NCBI GenBank assembly: GCA_947259045.1
Contig: CAMYKZ010000018.1
Coordinates: 1 to 63,759 of the forward strand
DNA from: an uncultured Afifella sp.
Lineage (GTDB): Bacteria; Pseudomonadota; Alphaproteobacteria; Rhizobiales; Afifellaceae
Length of the DNA: 63,759 nucleotides
Direction of reading: 5' to 3'
Shown here one piece after another: positions 53,580 to 63,028 of the stretch. The number at the start of each line of letters is the position of its first letter. Within the stretch, counting starts at the first letter, position 1. Below the pieces are notes generated by a model. It ran no database searches. It was not told where the DNA came from and saw nothing but the letters and a program-made list of their open reading frames with translations. A program made the translations under genes and the position numbers.

Positions 53580-54752
53580 CTATGCCGTCTTCTCAAAAAT
53601 CTCACGGCCGATCAGCATGCGGCGGATTTCCGACGTGCCGGCGCCGATCTCGTAGAGTTTGGCGTCGCGCAAGAGCCGGCCGGTGGGATAATCGTTGATA
53701 TAACCGTTGCCGCCCAGGCATTGAATCGCGTCAAGGCACACCAGGGTTGCCTTCTCTGAGGCAAACAGGATTGCGCCGGCTGCATCCTCTCGTGTCGTCT
53801 CGCCGCGGTCGCAGGCCTGGGCCACCGCGTAGACATAGGCCCGGCAGGCATTGGTGGTGACGTACATGTCGGCGATTTTGCCCTGCATCAGCTGGAACGT
53901 GCCGATCGGCTGGCCGAACTGCTTGCGCTCATGCACATAGGGAATGACCACATCAAGCGCTGCCTGCATCAGTCCGAGCGGGCCGGCAGACAGCACCGCC
54001 CTTTCATAGTCGAGACCCGACATCAGAACATTGACGCCCTTGCCGATCTCGCCAAGCAGGTTTTCCGCCGGCACTTCGCAATTTTCAAATACCAGTTCGC
54101 CGGTTTCGGACCCGCGCATGCCGAGCTTGTCGAGCTTCTGGGCAATCGAAAATCCGGCAAAACCCTTCTCGATCAGAAATGCGCTGATGCCGCGCGCGCC
54201 GGCGTCCGGATCGGTTTTGGCATAGACGATCAGAGTATCGGCCTGGGGCGCGTTGGTGATCCAGAACTTGCTGCCGTTCAGCACATACCGGTCGCCCTTC
54301 TTTTCCGCCTTCAACTTCATCGAAACCACATCGGAACCGGCGCCGGGCTCCGACATTGCCAGCGCGCCCAGATGGTCACCGGACACCAGCTTCGGCAAAT
54401 AGCGGTCCTTCTGGTCCTTGGTGCCCCAGCGGTAGAGCTGGTTGACGCACAGATTGGAATGGGCGCCGTAGGACAGGCCGACAGACCCGGAGGCGCGTGA
54501 AACCTCTTCCATGGCGATGCAATGTTCCAGGTAACCGAGGCCTGAACCGCCTTCCTCTTCGGACACTGTGATGCCATGCAGGCCGAGCGCGCCCATTTCC
54601 GGCCAGAGTTCACGCGGGAACCAGTCCTCGCGGTCGATCTTGACGGCCAGCGGCGCAATCCGATCCTGGGAAAAGGACCGGACGCTGTCGCGCAGCATGT
54701 CGGCGGTTTCACCCAGATCGAAATTGAAAGACGGCAGGTCGTTCGGGATCAT
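53580..54752 (-). CDS. ivd: Isovaleryl-CoA dehydrogenase
   Basis: A 390-aa acyl-CoA dehydrogenase with FAD. Features: [25 protein letters not shown] (in part), the flavin-site patterns [14 protein letters not shown] and FWITNAP, and the C-terminal [31 protein letters not shown] (in part). [20 protein letters not shown], with Glu in the position used as base by IVD, marks the isovaleryl branch. It makes 3-methylcrotonyl-CoA, the substrate of MccAB. ATG at 54752 fits family length. The carboxylase genes are not adjacent. Confidence 0.93.
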   Translation of the reverse strand: MIPNDLPSFNFDLGETADMLRDSVRSFSQDRIAPLAVKIDREDWFPRELWPEMGALGLHGITVSEEEGGSGLGYLEHCIAMEEVSRASGSVGLSYGAHSNLCVNQLYRWGTKDQKDRYLPKLVSGDHLGALAMSEPGAGSDVVSMKLKAEKKGDRYVLNGSKFWITNAPQADTLIVYAKTDPDAGARGISAFLIEKGFAGFSIAQKLDKLGMRGSETGELVFENCEVPAENLLGEIGKGVNVLMSGLDYERAVLSAGPLGLMQAALDVVIPYVHERKQFGQPIGTFQLMQGKIADMYVTTNACRAYVYAVAQACDRGETTREDAAGAILFASEKATLVCLDAIQCLGGNGYINDYPTGRLLRDAKLYEIGAGTSEIRRMLIGREIFEKTA

Positions 54753-54846
54753 GATGGTTTCCAGACTGATTGGCCGGACTGTTCGGCCGGAATTGCAACT
54801 GGAGGCACCATAATACCAAGCGGCCAACGATCAAGATGGCAGCCGA

Positions 54847-55275
54847 TCAGCCGGTCGTGACCGGGTCGTTCGGCCAGTTGCCAGGCGTCGCCAGTTCCAC
54901 CACATTGCCGTCGGGATCGTTGAAATAGACGCTTTGGCCGCCGGCCGGCCATTTGACTTCACTGAGGATGGCGATATTGCGGGCGGCAATGTGCAGCTTC
55001 CAGCGTTCATAAGTGTCGGCTTCGATCCGCAGGGCAAAATGCGCCGGTCCGACCGAATTGTGCCCCGGTATCATGCCGCCCGGCGTGTCCAGATCTTCCG
55101 TCGCGCCGCCGCGCAGGAAAACCAGGAGAACCGAGCCTGGTCCGGCGTTGTAGGCAAACAGGCGATCGCCCTCAAACATCCGTTCAAGGCCAAGCACATC
55201 ATTGTAGAATACATGCGCCCGCTGCATGTCATTGACATAGACTGCGGTTTCCAGAACACCGTGAATCTTGAGCAA
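54847..55275 (-). CDS. VOC family protein (glyoxalase-like)
   Basis: A 142-aa protein of the vicinal oxygen chelate fold: ETAVYVNDMQRAHVFYNDVLG (in part), PAHFALRIEAD and VYFNDPDGNVVELATP carry the metal-site His/Glu pattern. It could be a dioxygenase, glyoxalase or thiol transferase; the sequence does not decide. It lies upstream of ivd on the same strand with about 94 nt between. Confidence 0.92.
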   Translation of the reverse strand: MLKIHGVLETAVYVNDMQRAHVFYNDVLGLERMFEGDRLFAYNAGPGSVLLVFLRGGATEDLDTPGGMIPGHNSVGPAHFALRIEADTYERWKLHIAARNIAILSEVKWPAGGQSVYFNDPDGNVVELATPGNWPNDPVTTG

Positions 55276-55331
55276 CCCGCCCCCCTGATCTCAACCTGCA
55301 GTAAAAGTATACCATGCAGGGCAGGTTCGGT

Positions 55332-56123
55332 TCAAATCCGGTGCACATCCTTATGGGAAATTTCACCGGCCAGCCATTGGTCAAACTGTTCCCGACTGCC
55401 GGAGAACACATTGCGGTCAACTTCGCCCGGCACGCCGCGCACCCGGCCTGTGCCGGTAAACTGCCACAGCGTCCAGTGCCGCTTGGTATACTTTGTCGAC
55501 GGATAGCCCGCCACCGAGCGCACCCACATCGGGTAGCGCTTGAACTGTCCGACCAGGACATCCCGGTGCAGATCAACCGACGTATAGATCATCGGTTTTT
55601 TGCCGTAATAGCGCTCCATCTCCGTCAGGAAAATATTCATCTCCCGCAACACGTCCTTTGTCGGCGGGCGTTTCGGACAGGTTTTGGAAAATGGCGTCCA
55701 TTCCACATCGAGAACCGGCGGCAACGCGGTCGGATCGACCGGGACATGCTTTTTGAACCAGGCGATCTGCTCGCTGGCCGGCCGGCACCAATAATAGAAA
55801 TGATAGGCGCCGCGCGCCACACCAGCATCACGCGCTGCCAGCCAGTTGATCAGGAACGTCTCGTCGTGATGGTCGCCGCCTTCGGTCGCCTTGATGTAGG
55901 CGAATGAAACACCGCTGCGGCGCACCTGGCGCCAATCTATCGTACCCTGATATTTGGAAATATCGATGCCATGGACGCCAAATCCGCGCGGCACCTCGTC
56001 ACCCGGGCCGTAATTCGCCGGCCCATAATCACTGGCGGAATATCCGCCACAGGATCCTACAGCAAGCAAGAACAACGCCGACACGCAATTGCGGATAAAT
56101 CTGGAAACAGCCATAAAACGCAT
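55332..56123 (-). CDS. GH25 lysozyme-type lipoprotein
   Basis: A 263-aa muramidase. The signal segment ends in a lipobox VGSCGG. The GH25 catalytic site shows GIDISKYQGTIDW, ATEGGDHHDETF, GAYHFYYW and PVLDVEW (Asp, Glu). It cleaves the beta-1,4 bond of peptidoglycan in the periplasm. ATG at 56123 was chosen; an upstream ATG-like start at 56150 would add nine residues before the signal. A near-CtrA box 44 nt upstream suggests cell-cycle control. Confidence 0.92.
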   Translation of the reverse strand: MRFMAVSRFIRNCVSALFLLAVGSCGGYSASDYGPANYGPGDEVPRGFGVHGIDISKYQGTIDWRQVRRSGVSFAYIKATEGGDHHDETFLINWLAARDAGVARGAYHFYYWCRPASEQIAWFKKHVPVDPTALPPVLDVEWTPFSKTCPKRPPTKDVLREMNIFLTEMERYYGKKPMIYTSVDLHRDVLVGQFKRYPMWVRSVAGYPSTKYTKRHWTLWQFTGTGRVRGVPGEVDRNVFSGSREQFDQWLAGEISHKDVHRI

Positions 56124-56166
56124 ATTGAACACCTTTGAACAGATGTCCATTCATGTCGTGTTAACG

Positions 56167-56182
56167 TTTACGTTCGGTTAAT
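56167..56182. promoter_or_regulatory. Near-consensus CtrA-type box before the GH25 gene
   Basis: TTTACGTTCGGTTAAT has the TTAA-N7-TTAA spacing with one mismatch in the left half; an additional TTAA lies at 56161-56164. Position 44 nt upstream of the lysozyme start fits regulation. Confidence 0.35.
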
Positions 56183-56261
56183 CGGCATCATATCAGCGTG
56201 GATTTATTCCAATCGCAGGGTTTATTGACCCGAGCACCATCCGGGCGTGAGCCCTGCGATC

Positions 56262-57068
56262 TCAAAAACGTGGAATTTTCGCTTTCACAGCCCACACACG
56301 TGCAGGCAGACGGATTTCGCCATCGCCGCCCAGTTTCGACGCAAGTTCGTTCTTGAGCGCATCTCTTTGATCTTCAGACAGGCTCTTGCAGTATCCGGGA
56401 GCCGGCCCGGCGCCGAGGGTGAAGGGTCTCCAGAATTCCTCAAAGTCGGAAAAAACCGTCGTCTCTTCGATTGCGGCAACGTCCGCCGCGGCAACGCCCG
56501 CAGAACGGCAGAGGTCCGTCAGCCCGGACCTTGTGCAAACCGGAAACCGTTCGCTTTCGTCCAGTTCGGCGGCCTGTGGATCGATCTTCGCCGCCGCTTT
56601 CCAGAAGGCGTCGATGAAGCCCATGCCGCCGCCGGGATAGTCCCAGACATAAAAGGAAAGCAGCCCGCCGGGCACCAGGACGCGCTGGAATTCGAGCAGA
56701 CCGTCTTTCATGTCGGAAACGAAGTTCAGCACCAGCCCTGACGTCACGACATCAAATTCGGCATTCTTTGCCGGAATTTTCATGGCATCGCCGGTCTTGA
56801 AAACGGCACGCCCGTCGCCGACCCGGTTTTTGGCATCGTTGACAAACCCTTCGGACTGGTCAATGGCGGTGACGGAAGCCGGCTCGCACTTGCGCAAGAT
56901 CGCGCTTGTCAGCGCACCCGTGCCACACCCCACATCCAGCCAGTCTCCGCCCTTCGGCGGGGCCAGCCAATCGACGAATTTATCAGCGATGAGACCGCTC
57001 CACCGCCCCATGTAATGCTGATATGCGTCTCCTGCGCTCCATGCATCAAACTTGGATGTCTCGGTCAT
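56262..57068 (-). CDS. Class I SAM-dependent methyltransferase
   Basis: A 268-aa enzyme with motif I LDVGCGTGALTSAIL, the acidic loop VTAIDQSEGFV and FDVVTSGLVLNFVSDM for motifs II/III. The layout resembles the Methyltransf_11/25 group with small-molecule substrates. No partner is evident. A TTG codon at 57092 would add eight residues, but ATG at 57068 has GGAA nearby and a typical MTETSKFDAW start. Confidence 0.88.
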   Translation of the reverse strand: MTETSKFDAWSAGDAYQHYMGRWSGLIADKFVDWLAPPKGGDWLDVGCGTGALTSAILRKCEPASVTAIDQSEGFVNDAKNRVGDGRAVFKTGDAMKIPAKNAEFDVVTSGLVLNFVSDMKDGLLEFQRVLVPGGLLSFYVWDYPGGGMGFIDAFWKAAAKIDPQAAELDESERFPVCTRSGLTDLCRSAGVAAADVAAIEETTVFSDFEEFWRPFTLGAGPAPGYCKSLSEDQRDALKNELASKLGGDGEIRLPARVWAVKAKIPRF

Positions 57069-57162
57069 TTCCAAACCCAACTGTGTTTGCAATCTGGCGG
57101 GAGAATATCATCGGAGCCTGTTGACGATATCAAACAGTTGGCCAAAAGACGATACAAGCGCC

Positions 57163-58587
57163 CTACCCCAGGCCGAACCACCACGCGGCAAGGCCAAGAA
57201 AGGCAAAAAAGCCGACCACATCCGTCACCGTCGTCACAAAGACACTTGAAGCGATCGCCGGGTCGATGCCGGCGCGCTCAAGGCTGAGCGGGATCAGGAT
57301 CCCGGCAAACCCGGCGCACACCATGTTGATCACCATCGCCGCGGCAATGACGCCGCCGAGCTGGCCGCTGCCGAACCAGAAAAACGCCACAACGCCCATC
57401 ACAATCGCAAAGGCAATTCCGTTGGCCAGACCCACCAGCACTTCGCGGCTGACGAATTTAGCCGTGTCTATGGTTTCGATCTCCCGCGTCGCAAGCGCCC
57501 GGACTGCGACTGTCATGGTCTGGGTTCCCGCATTGCCGCCCATCGACGCGACAATCGGCATCAGCACCGCCAGCGCCACCATCTCCTGGATCGTCGCGTC
57601 GAACAGGCTGATCACGAACGACGCCAGGATTGCGGTTGCCAAATTGATCAGCAGCCAGACAAACCGGGAGCGCACGGCAAAAAGGAAACTGTCGGTGATC
57701 TCTTCATCGCCGACACCGGCAAGGCGCTTGATATCTTCATCCGCCTCTTCCTCGATGATATCGACGATATCATCGATGGTAATCACGCCGACCAGCCGGT
57801 CGCTGTCATCGACAACGCCGACGGAGAGCAGATTGTAGCGTTCAAACACGCGCGCAACATCTTCCTGGTCGTCTTCGGCGTCAACGGAATGGGCCACCTC
57901 GCCCATAATATCGCCGATCGGCACCGGGCGCTTGGTGCGCAACAGCCGGTCCAGCGCCACGGTGCCGAGGAAATTGAACCGCGGATCGACGACATAGAGC
58001 TCGGTAAACTCATTCGGCAGCCGGTCATTCTCACGCATGAAATCAATGGTCTGGCCGACGGTCCAGAACGGCGGCACGGCAATGAACCGGTTGGTCATGC
58101 GGCGCCCGGCGGAATCCTCCGGATAATCGAGGCTGCGCTGCAGGGTGATCCGTTCGGCGAACGGAATGCGGGCCAGGATCTCGTCGCGATCTTCCTCGTC
58201 GAGATCTTCCAGCAGATCGATCGCATCGTCGGAATCAAGCTCGCGGACTGCATCGGCGATGGTTTCGTTGGGAACGGCCTCAAGGATTTCATCGCGAACG
58301 GTGTCATCGACTTCCGTCAGCGCCATCCAGTCGAAATCGTCGCCAAGCATACGAACCAGGGCTTCGCGCTCTTCCGGGTCCAGCGCCTGCAAGACGTCGC
58401 CGAGATCGGATTCGTGCAGATCGAAGACCAGACTTCGCAGAGTGAGCGTGTCCTGAACGGCCACCGCTGACGATACACGAGCGATGAATTCTGAGTCGAG
58501 CACACCTTCATCGTCACGGATTGTTATGTCCGCCGCGAGGCCCGCTTCTGCGTCCTGTTTCTGTGTCTCTGTCGTCTGATCAATCAT
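57163..58587 (-). CDS. mgtE: Magnesium transporter MgtE
   Basis: A 474-aa channel: an N-terminal MgtE_N helical domain (30-150), two CBS domains (about 160-285: FTELYVVDPRFNFLGTVALD, LSVGVVDDSDRLVGVITIDD), a plug helix, and five membrane helices ending SSVFVTTVTDVVGFFAFLGLA. The cytoplasmic part senses Mg2+ and gates the pore. No Mg2+ riboswitch could be made out in the short upstream region. It is divergent from the AAA operon. Confidence 0.97.
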   Translation of the reverse strand: MIDQTTETQKQDAEAGLAADITIRDDEGVLDSEFIARVSSAVAVQDTLTLRSLVFDLHESDLGDVLQALDPEEREALVRMLGDDFDWMALTEVDDTVRDEILEAVPNETIADAVRELDSDDAIDLLEDLDEEDRDEILARIPFAERITLQRSLDYPEDSAGRRMTNRFIAVPPFWTVGQTIDFMRENDRLPNEFTELYVVDPRFNFLGTVALDRLLRTKRPVPIGDIMGEVAHSVDAEDDQEDVARVFERYNLLSVGVVDDSDRLVGVITIDDIVDIIEEEADEDIKRLAGVGDEEITDSFLFAVRSRFVWLLINLATAILASFVISLFDATIQEMVALAVLMPIVASMGGNAGTQTMTVAVRALATREIETIDTAKFVSREVLVGLANGIAFAIVMGVVAFFWFGSGQLGGVIAAAMVINMVCAGFAGILIPLSLERAGIDPAIASSVFVTTVTDVVGFFAFLGLAAWWFGLG

Positions 58588-58767
58588 GAATGCCCCTGGC
58601 CGCCGATTCCCGACTTATTAGCGCGTGCAGGCAGCGCGGAGAAGGGCCGACCGGAAGCACGGTTTGGCGGCACCGCAATGACGCCGGATTGATAATATAG
58701 GCGAAACGGTTGATTTATCGTGCCGGAACGGTTCCTTTTGCAGCAACAATCGGGAGTTCGACAACAC

Positions 58768-60135
58768 ATGGACCATTCGACATTGCAAAGCCTTGTTGCC
58801 GCCTGGAAACCGGATGGCGATCTGCGCATGCTCGAACTGATCGTCGACGGGGCGGTTGAACTTGATGATGTGGCAGCCATCGAGCCGGTGCTGGCGACAC
58901 TCGGCGGCCGCGAGCTCGATGATGGCGTGGCGGCTAAAGTGGCGGACCTGCATCTTGCCGCCGGCAATTACGACGACGCGCTGCATACGGTTGGCGGCAA
59001 GGCAGGCAAATGCGGGGTCATCAGAGTGAAGGCTCTGCTGGCCCTGGACAGGCCGGACGAAGCGAAGGCCGATTATGACGATCTGGTCAGGGCCAATCCG
59101 ACGCTGGAAGACCCGGAAATTGCCAGCCGGATCGAGACCGCCCGAACCGGGGACGACGAGAGGCCACGGGCACTCAATGTGGTGTCGATTGCCGATCACT
59201 GGAAATCGGATGCTCCGGCCAGCGACGGCCAGGCGCAGGCTGTCGACACCCGGCTCGATTATTCCGGCCGCGAAGGCACGATCCGCTTTGCCGATATTGG
59301 CGGCCTGGAAGACGTCAAGAAACAGATCCGGCGCAAGATCATAACGCCGTTCGAAAAACCGTCGCTTTATCAGAAGTTCCGCCGCAAGGCCGGCGGCGGC
59401 GTTCTGCTGTTCGGACCGCCCGGATGCGGCAAGACCATGCTCGCCCGGGCAACCGCCGGCGAGTGCAATGCGCGTTTTCTCAATGTGCCGATTATCGAAA
59501 TTCTCGACATGTATGTCGGCGAATCCGAAAAGCGCCTCGCCGCGGTTTTTGCCGACGCAAGACGGGAGACACCCTGTGTCCTGTTCTTCGACGAACTGGA
59601 AGCACTCGCCGCCCGCCGCCATCACGCCATCGGCGAAACCAAGGCCAGCCTGGTTTCAACGTTCCTGTCGGAACTGGATGGATTCGAGGCCAATAATGAG
59701 GGTGTGCTGATCCTGGCCGCCACCAACATGCCATGGTCGGTCGATCCGGCCTTCCGCCGGCCGGGCCGGTTTGACCGGGTGCAGTTCGTGCCGCCGCCCG
59801 ACAAGGTCGCGCGGGAGGAAATCCTGCGCCTGCAGCTTGTCGACAGGCCGGGCGCGGAAGCCATCGACACGGCATTCATCGCCGGCAAGACCAGCAGCTA
59901 TTCCGGCGCCGACCTGCAGAATATCGTCAACAGCGCCATCGACATCGCCATTGAAGAAAGCCTGCAGGGCGGCGAAGAGGCGCCGCTGACGATGGAGCAT
60001 TTCCGCGAAGCCTATGACGAGGTCCGCCCGACGACCCTGGAATGGCTGACGACGGCGCGCAATTACGCGAAATACTCCAATACCGGCGGACAATACGACG
60101 ATGTCGCCCGTTTTCTGGAAAGCCACGGCCAATGA
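58768..60135 (+). CDS. AAA family ATPase with N-terminal repeat domain
   Basis: A 455-aa protein. Residues 1-115 look like a short helical repeat domain (TPR-like). The AAA module of the classical (p97/FtsH) type spans 170-350: FADIGGLEDVKKQIRRKI, Walker A GPPGCGKT (216-223), Walker B CVLFFDELEAL, Asn in LAATNMPW and the arginine finger region FRRPGRFDRV. It overlaps the next gene by 4 nt. Such modules remodel proteins; the coupled membrane and TPR genes suggest a membrane-linked role. ATG at 58768 has CGGGAG upstream at 11-nt spacing; an earlier ATG-free extension (from 58720) is not favoured. Confidence 0.9.
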   Translation: MDHSTLQSLVAAWKPDGDLRMLELIVDGAVELDDVAAIEPVLATLGGRELDDGVAAKVADLHLAAGNYDDALHTVGGKAGKCGVIRVKALLALDRPDEAKADYDDLVRANPTLEDPEIASRIETARTGDDERPRALNVVSIADHWKSDAPASDGQAQAVDTRLDYSGREGTIRFADIGGLEDVKKQIRRKIITPFEKPSLYQKFRRKAGGGVLLFGPPGCGKTMLARATAGECNARFLNVPIIEILDMYVGESEKRLAAVFADARRETPCVLFFDELEALAARRHHAIGETKASLVSTFLSELDGFEANNEGVLILAATNMPWSVDPAFRRPGRFDRVQFVPPPDKVAREEILRLQLVDRPGAEAIDTAFIAGKTSSYSGADLQNIVNSAIDIAIEESLQGGEEAPLTMEHFREAYDEVRPTTLEWLTTARNYAKYSNTGGQYDDVARFLESHGQ

Positions 60136-60545
60136 CCGACTTTCGCGCCATGCCGGAAACGGATGACGACCGCTACCGGATCGTCGACGAACCGGCGGCC
60201 GGCGCGCTGACCCGTTTCGCAGTCAATCCGTTTTTTCCCTTCCTGTTGGTCATGTTGCTGGGGCCGCTCGGATTTCTCGCCTTCATTGCCAATTCCGTCG
60301 CCCTGAACGGGCCGAAACTGAAACGCGAAATCATGATCTGTATCGCGGCGATCATCAGCGTCTGGTTTGTCAAGACAGAGCTGATCCGGATGCTGGATAC
60401 GGGCGCACTGTCCGTCACCTGGGCGCCCTACCTCGGTGCCCTGTTGACAGCACTCCGGCTGGCTTTCGGCTACTTCGTCTTTGTCTCCCAGGCGGAAACC
60501 CACGAACTGCGCAAATATCTCAGATCGCTGCAGGAGCGCAGATGA
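60132..60545 (+). CDS. Small membrane protein (137 aa) in the AAA operon
   Basis: An acidic N-terminus (MPETDDDRYRIVDE) is followed by about three hydrophobic helices (FPFLLVMLLGPLGFLAFIA; IMICIAAIISVWFV; YLGALLTALRLAFGYFVFV) and a basic helical tail. No family recognised. It is translationally coupled on both sides by ATGA overlaps (AAA ATPase upstream, TPR protein downstream), which suggests a three-part complex at the inner membrane. Confidence 0.85.
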   Translation: MTDFRAMPETDDDRYRIVDEPAAGALTRFAVNPFFPFLLVMLLGPLGFLAFIANSVALNGPKLKREIMICIAAIISVWFVKTELIRMLDTGALSVTWAPYLGALLTALRLAFGYFVFVSQAETHELRKYLRSLQERR

Positions 60546-61471
60546 CGGACTTTGCAGCCCTTGCCATCGACCGCGCCCGTTACGCCATGGAGCGCGGCGA
60601 CCATTTCGGCGCCATCGAGCATCTGCGCGACAGCCTGACCGAACAGCCGGAGTTTGCGCTTGCGCACGCGCTGCTGGCCGTGTGCCTGTTGCAGACCGGG
60701 CGGATTTATGCCGCCCGCTATGAGATCACGCAGGCGATCCATCTGGCGCCGGAAGAAGCCTATGCCTATCGCATCAGCGCCCATATTTCGCTGGCTGAAG
60801 GCCGCAAGCCGGACGCGCTATCCTATGCCAACGAGGCGATCAGCCTGGATCCGCAGGATGTCGACAACCGGGTCACCCAGGCGCGGGTGTTCAACGCCCT
60901 GGACCAACAGCCAGAGGCGATGGAGGCGGTCTCCGCCGGACTGGCGCTCAATCCCGATGACGCCGAGGCGATTGTCCTGCAGGGCGAATTCTTCCTCAGG
61001 CGCGGCGAACTGGATGCGGCTGAGGCCAATGCCCACCAGGTGCTGGAAGACAATCCGGAAAATGTCGACGCGCTGGTTCTCGTCGGCCAGCTCCGCCTCA
61101 GATCCGGTCATGCTGATGAAGCCCTCGACCATGCTTTATGGGCGCTGCAGATTTCGCCCAATGATATCGATGCCATCTCGCTGCTGGCATCGGTGAAGAT
61201 GCGCCAGAGCCCGCTGCTCGGCCTGTGGTGGCGCTACAGCGCCGCCATGAACCGCTATGGCCAGAAAGCCGCCATCGCCATCATGATCGGCGCCTTCATT
61301 TTATACCGGTTCGCATCCATCATGCTGACCGATGCCGGCCATGCGCCGCTGGCAACCGGCCTGACCCTCATCTGGCTGATATTTTGCGTCTACACCTGGT
61401 CCGGCCAGTCGATCATGCGCAACATGATCGACAAGGAACTGAAGCAGGTGCGGCTGCGGGCTGATTTTTGA
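60542..61471 (+). CDS. TPR protein with C-terminal membrane helices
   Basis: A 309-aa protein. Residues 1-215 are tandem TPR-like helix pairs (ALLAVCLLQTGRIYAARYEI, NARVFNALDQQPEAMEAVSAG-type units). Two hydrophobic helices lie near the end (AIAIMIGAFILYRFASIML; GLTLIWLIFCVYTW), then a basic tail. TPR arrays bind partners; anchoring makes it a probable receptor or adaptor for the AAA ATPase encoded two genes earlier. It ends before a bidirectional terminator. Confidence 0.88.
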   Translation: MTDFAALAIDRARYAMERGDHFGAIEHLRDSLTEQPEFALAHALLAVCLLQTGRIYAARYEITQAIHLAPEEAYAYRISAHISLAEGRKPDALSYANEAISLDPQDVDNRVTQARVFNALDQQPEAMEAVSAGLALNPDDAEAIVLQGEFFLRRGELDAAEANAHQVLEDNPENVDALVLVGQLRLRSGHADEALDHALWALQISPNDIDAISLLASVKMRQSPLLGLWWRYSAAMNRYGQKAAIAIMIGAFILYRFASIMLTDAGHAPLATGLTLIWLIFCVYTWSGQSIMRNMIDKELKQVRLRADF

Positions 61472-61487
61472 ATCTCTGACGTTCAAC

Positions 61488-61523
61488 AAAAAAAGCGGCT
61501 TCGAACGAAATCCGAAGCCGCCT
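61488..61523. terminator. Bidirectional terminator between the TPR gene and tRNA-Leu
   Basis: A 9-bp stem GCGGCTTCG (61495-61503) with CGAAGCCGC (61513-61521). On the minus strand it runs into seven T after the tRNA; on the plus strand a short T run follows, so it can also end the AAA operon. Confidence 0.85.
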
Positions 61524-61534
61524 TTATAATGTAA

Positions 61535-61621
61535 TGGTGCGGTCGAGAAGACTCGAACTTCCACGGGAGTTACCCCACAGCGACCTCAACGCTGCGCGTC
61601 TACCAATTCCGCCACGACCGC
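61535..61621 (-). tRNA. tRNA-Leu (anticodon GAG), CCA encoded
   Basis: An 87-nt cloverleaf: acceptor GCGGTCG paired with CGACCGC, D arm GCGG...CGC, anticodon stem CAGCG/CGCTG with loop TTGAGGT (anticodon GAG, reading CUC/CUU), a long variable arm typical of leucine tRNA, T arm with GTTCGAGTC, discriminator A and encoded CCA. It lies between two protein-coding units and has its own terminator. Confidence 0.97.
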
Positions 61622-61724
61622 AAAATCTCTGGCCGGATCATCCGGCGCGCGGTGATGTAACAAATGGCGCGCCGGTTCACAAGGGCTTCCGTCATGTTTC
61701 GTCAGGTTTGACGCAGCGCTTCGA

Positions 61725-62459
61725 ATGACCGACATAGAGGCCATGAGCGTCCACCCTGCCCCACCGCGTGATCTGCTGATGAAAGACCGCCTGTTGCGGT
61801 CCGACGGCGCGGCCGTGGAATGGCTGATCAGCGATCAGCCGGTTGCCTACGACGATGCCATTCGGGCCATGGAGGCCCGTGTCGCGGCGATCGCCGAAGG
61901 CACGGCAAGCGAAGCCGTCTGGCTGCTGGAACATCCGCCGCTTTATACCGCAGGCACCAGTGCCGATGACGGCGATCTCACCGCGCCGGACCGCTTCCCC
62001 GTTCACCGCACGGGCCGCGGCGGGGAATATACCTATCACGGGCCGGGCCAGCGCATCGCCTATGTCATGCTGGACCTCAAGGCCCGGCGGCCGGACGTGC
62101 GCCAGTTCGTGGCATCGCTGGAAGACTGGGTGATCGCCGTGCTCGGCCGCTTCAACATTCGCGGCGAGCGGCGCGAAGACCGGGTCGGCGTCTGGGTGAC
62201 AAGGCCGGACAGACCGCCGCTTGCCGATGGCCGCGCGGCGGAAGACAAGATCGCCGCTATCGGAATCCGGGTGCGCCGCTGGGTCAGTTTTCACGGCCTC
62301 AGCCTGAACGTCGATCCGGACCTTGACCATTATTCCGGCATCGTGCCCTGCGGCATCGCCGATTATGGCGTCACCAGCCTTGCCGATCTCGGCATTCTTG
62401 TATCCGTACCGGAAGTGGATGCCATTATACGGGAGGAATTTCAGGCGATCTTCGGCTGA
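61725..62459 (+). CDS. lipB: Octanoyltransferase (lipoate biosynthesis)
   Basis: A 244-aa enzyme that moves octanoyl from ACP to lipoyl domains of dehydrogenase complexes. Conserved blocks: [26 protein letters not shown], catalytic Lys in [10 protein letters not shown] and the nucleophilic Cys in GIVPCGI. The first ATG (61725) has a weak ribosome-binding site; ATGs at 61743 and 61779 are alternatives. A lipA partner is not in the window. Confidence 0.96.
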   Translation: MTDIEAMSVHPAPPRDLLMKDRLLRSDGAAVEWLISDQPVAYDDAIRAMEARVAAIAEGTASEAVWLLEHPPLYTAGTSADDGDLTAPDRFPVHRTGRGGEYTYHGPGQRIAYVMLDLKARRPDVRQFVASLEDWVIAVLGRFNIRGERREDRVGVWVTRPDRPPLADGRAAEDKIAAIGIRVRRWVSFHGLSLNVDPDLDHYSGIVPCGIADYGVTSLADLGILVSVPEVDAIIREEFQAIFG

Positions 62460-62497
62460 ACAGAATAGTCGGCAGGGTCAGATGAAGCGGCTGGACG

Positions 62498-62992
62498 TCA
62501 GTCCTGAACCGACCAGCGGCCTTCGCCCTGGTAGCGGAACTGGACCTCAAAATCCAATTCCGGGTCATCCTGGCCGGGAAAACGGTGAACCACGACAGAG
62601 ACGATTTTCAGATCTTCGTCATCGTTGAAAAACGGATCGTTCAAGGTTTCCAGAAACGCCTGACGGGCCGCAGAACGGGCATCGTCCATCGTCAGCGGAT
62701 GATCGTCCGGTGTCAGCACGACCTTGACATGACCTGCCCGCGGCCCGTCCATCTGAATGAACTGCATGCGAACATTGACAGCCTGGGACATTCCCGAGGG
62801 TATCGATCCGGTGATGATTTCGGTTGTATCGACTTCCGGCTGTTGCGGACCTGCATGAACGCCAACCGCCGCATTCGCCTGAGACATGAAAAACAGCACG
62901 CAGCCGGCAACGACCATCGACCAGAGGATCAAACCTGTTGTCCGGTCCTGTTCGCGCTCCTGATCCCGCACAGCGGCTCTGCTTTTACTCAT
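62498..62992 (-). CDS. Hypothetical membrane-anchored protein (164 aa) behind a CtrA-type box
   Basis: The N-terminus is charged (MSKSRAAVRDQEREQD), then one helix (GLILWSMVVAGCVLFFMSQ), so it is probably a single-span protein with the rest outside. The soluble part has VRMQFIQMDGPRAGHVKVVLTP and a beta-rich end. No family is recognised. ATG at 62992 has GGAGG-type bases five positions upstream. A perfect CtrA box lies 37 nt before the start. Confidence 0.75.
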   Translation of the reverse strand: MSKSRAAVRDQEREQDRTTGLILWSMVVAGCVLFFMSQANAAVGVHAGPQQPEVDTTEIITGSIPSGMSQAVNVRMQFIQMDGPRAGHVKVVLTPDDHPLTMDDARSAARQAFLETLNDPFFNDDEDLKIVSVVVHRFPGQDDPELDFEVQFRYQGEGRWSVQD

Positions 62993-63028
62993 CTCCACCT
63001 CCCATACATCCGTGCGAGGCAGTCTAGC

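Noticed and set aside
58588..58767. Mg2+ riboswitch before mgtE
   Set aside because: The short divergent region shows no long conserved pairing or terminator-like element that I can identify.
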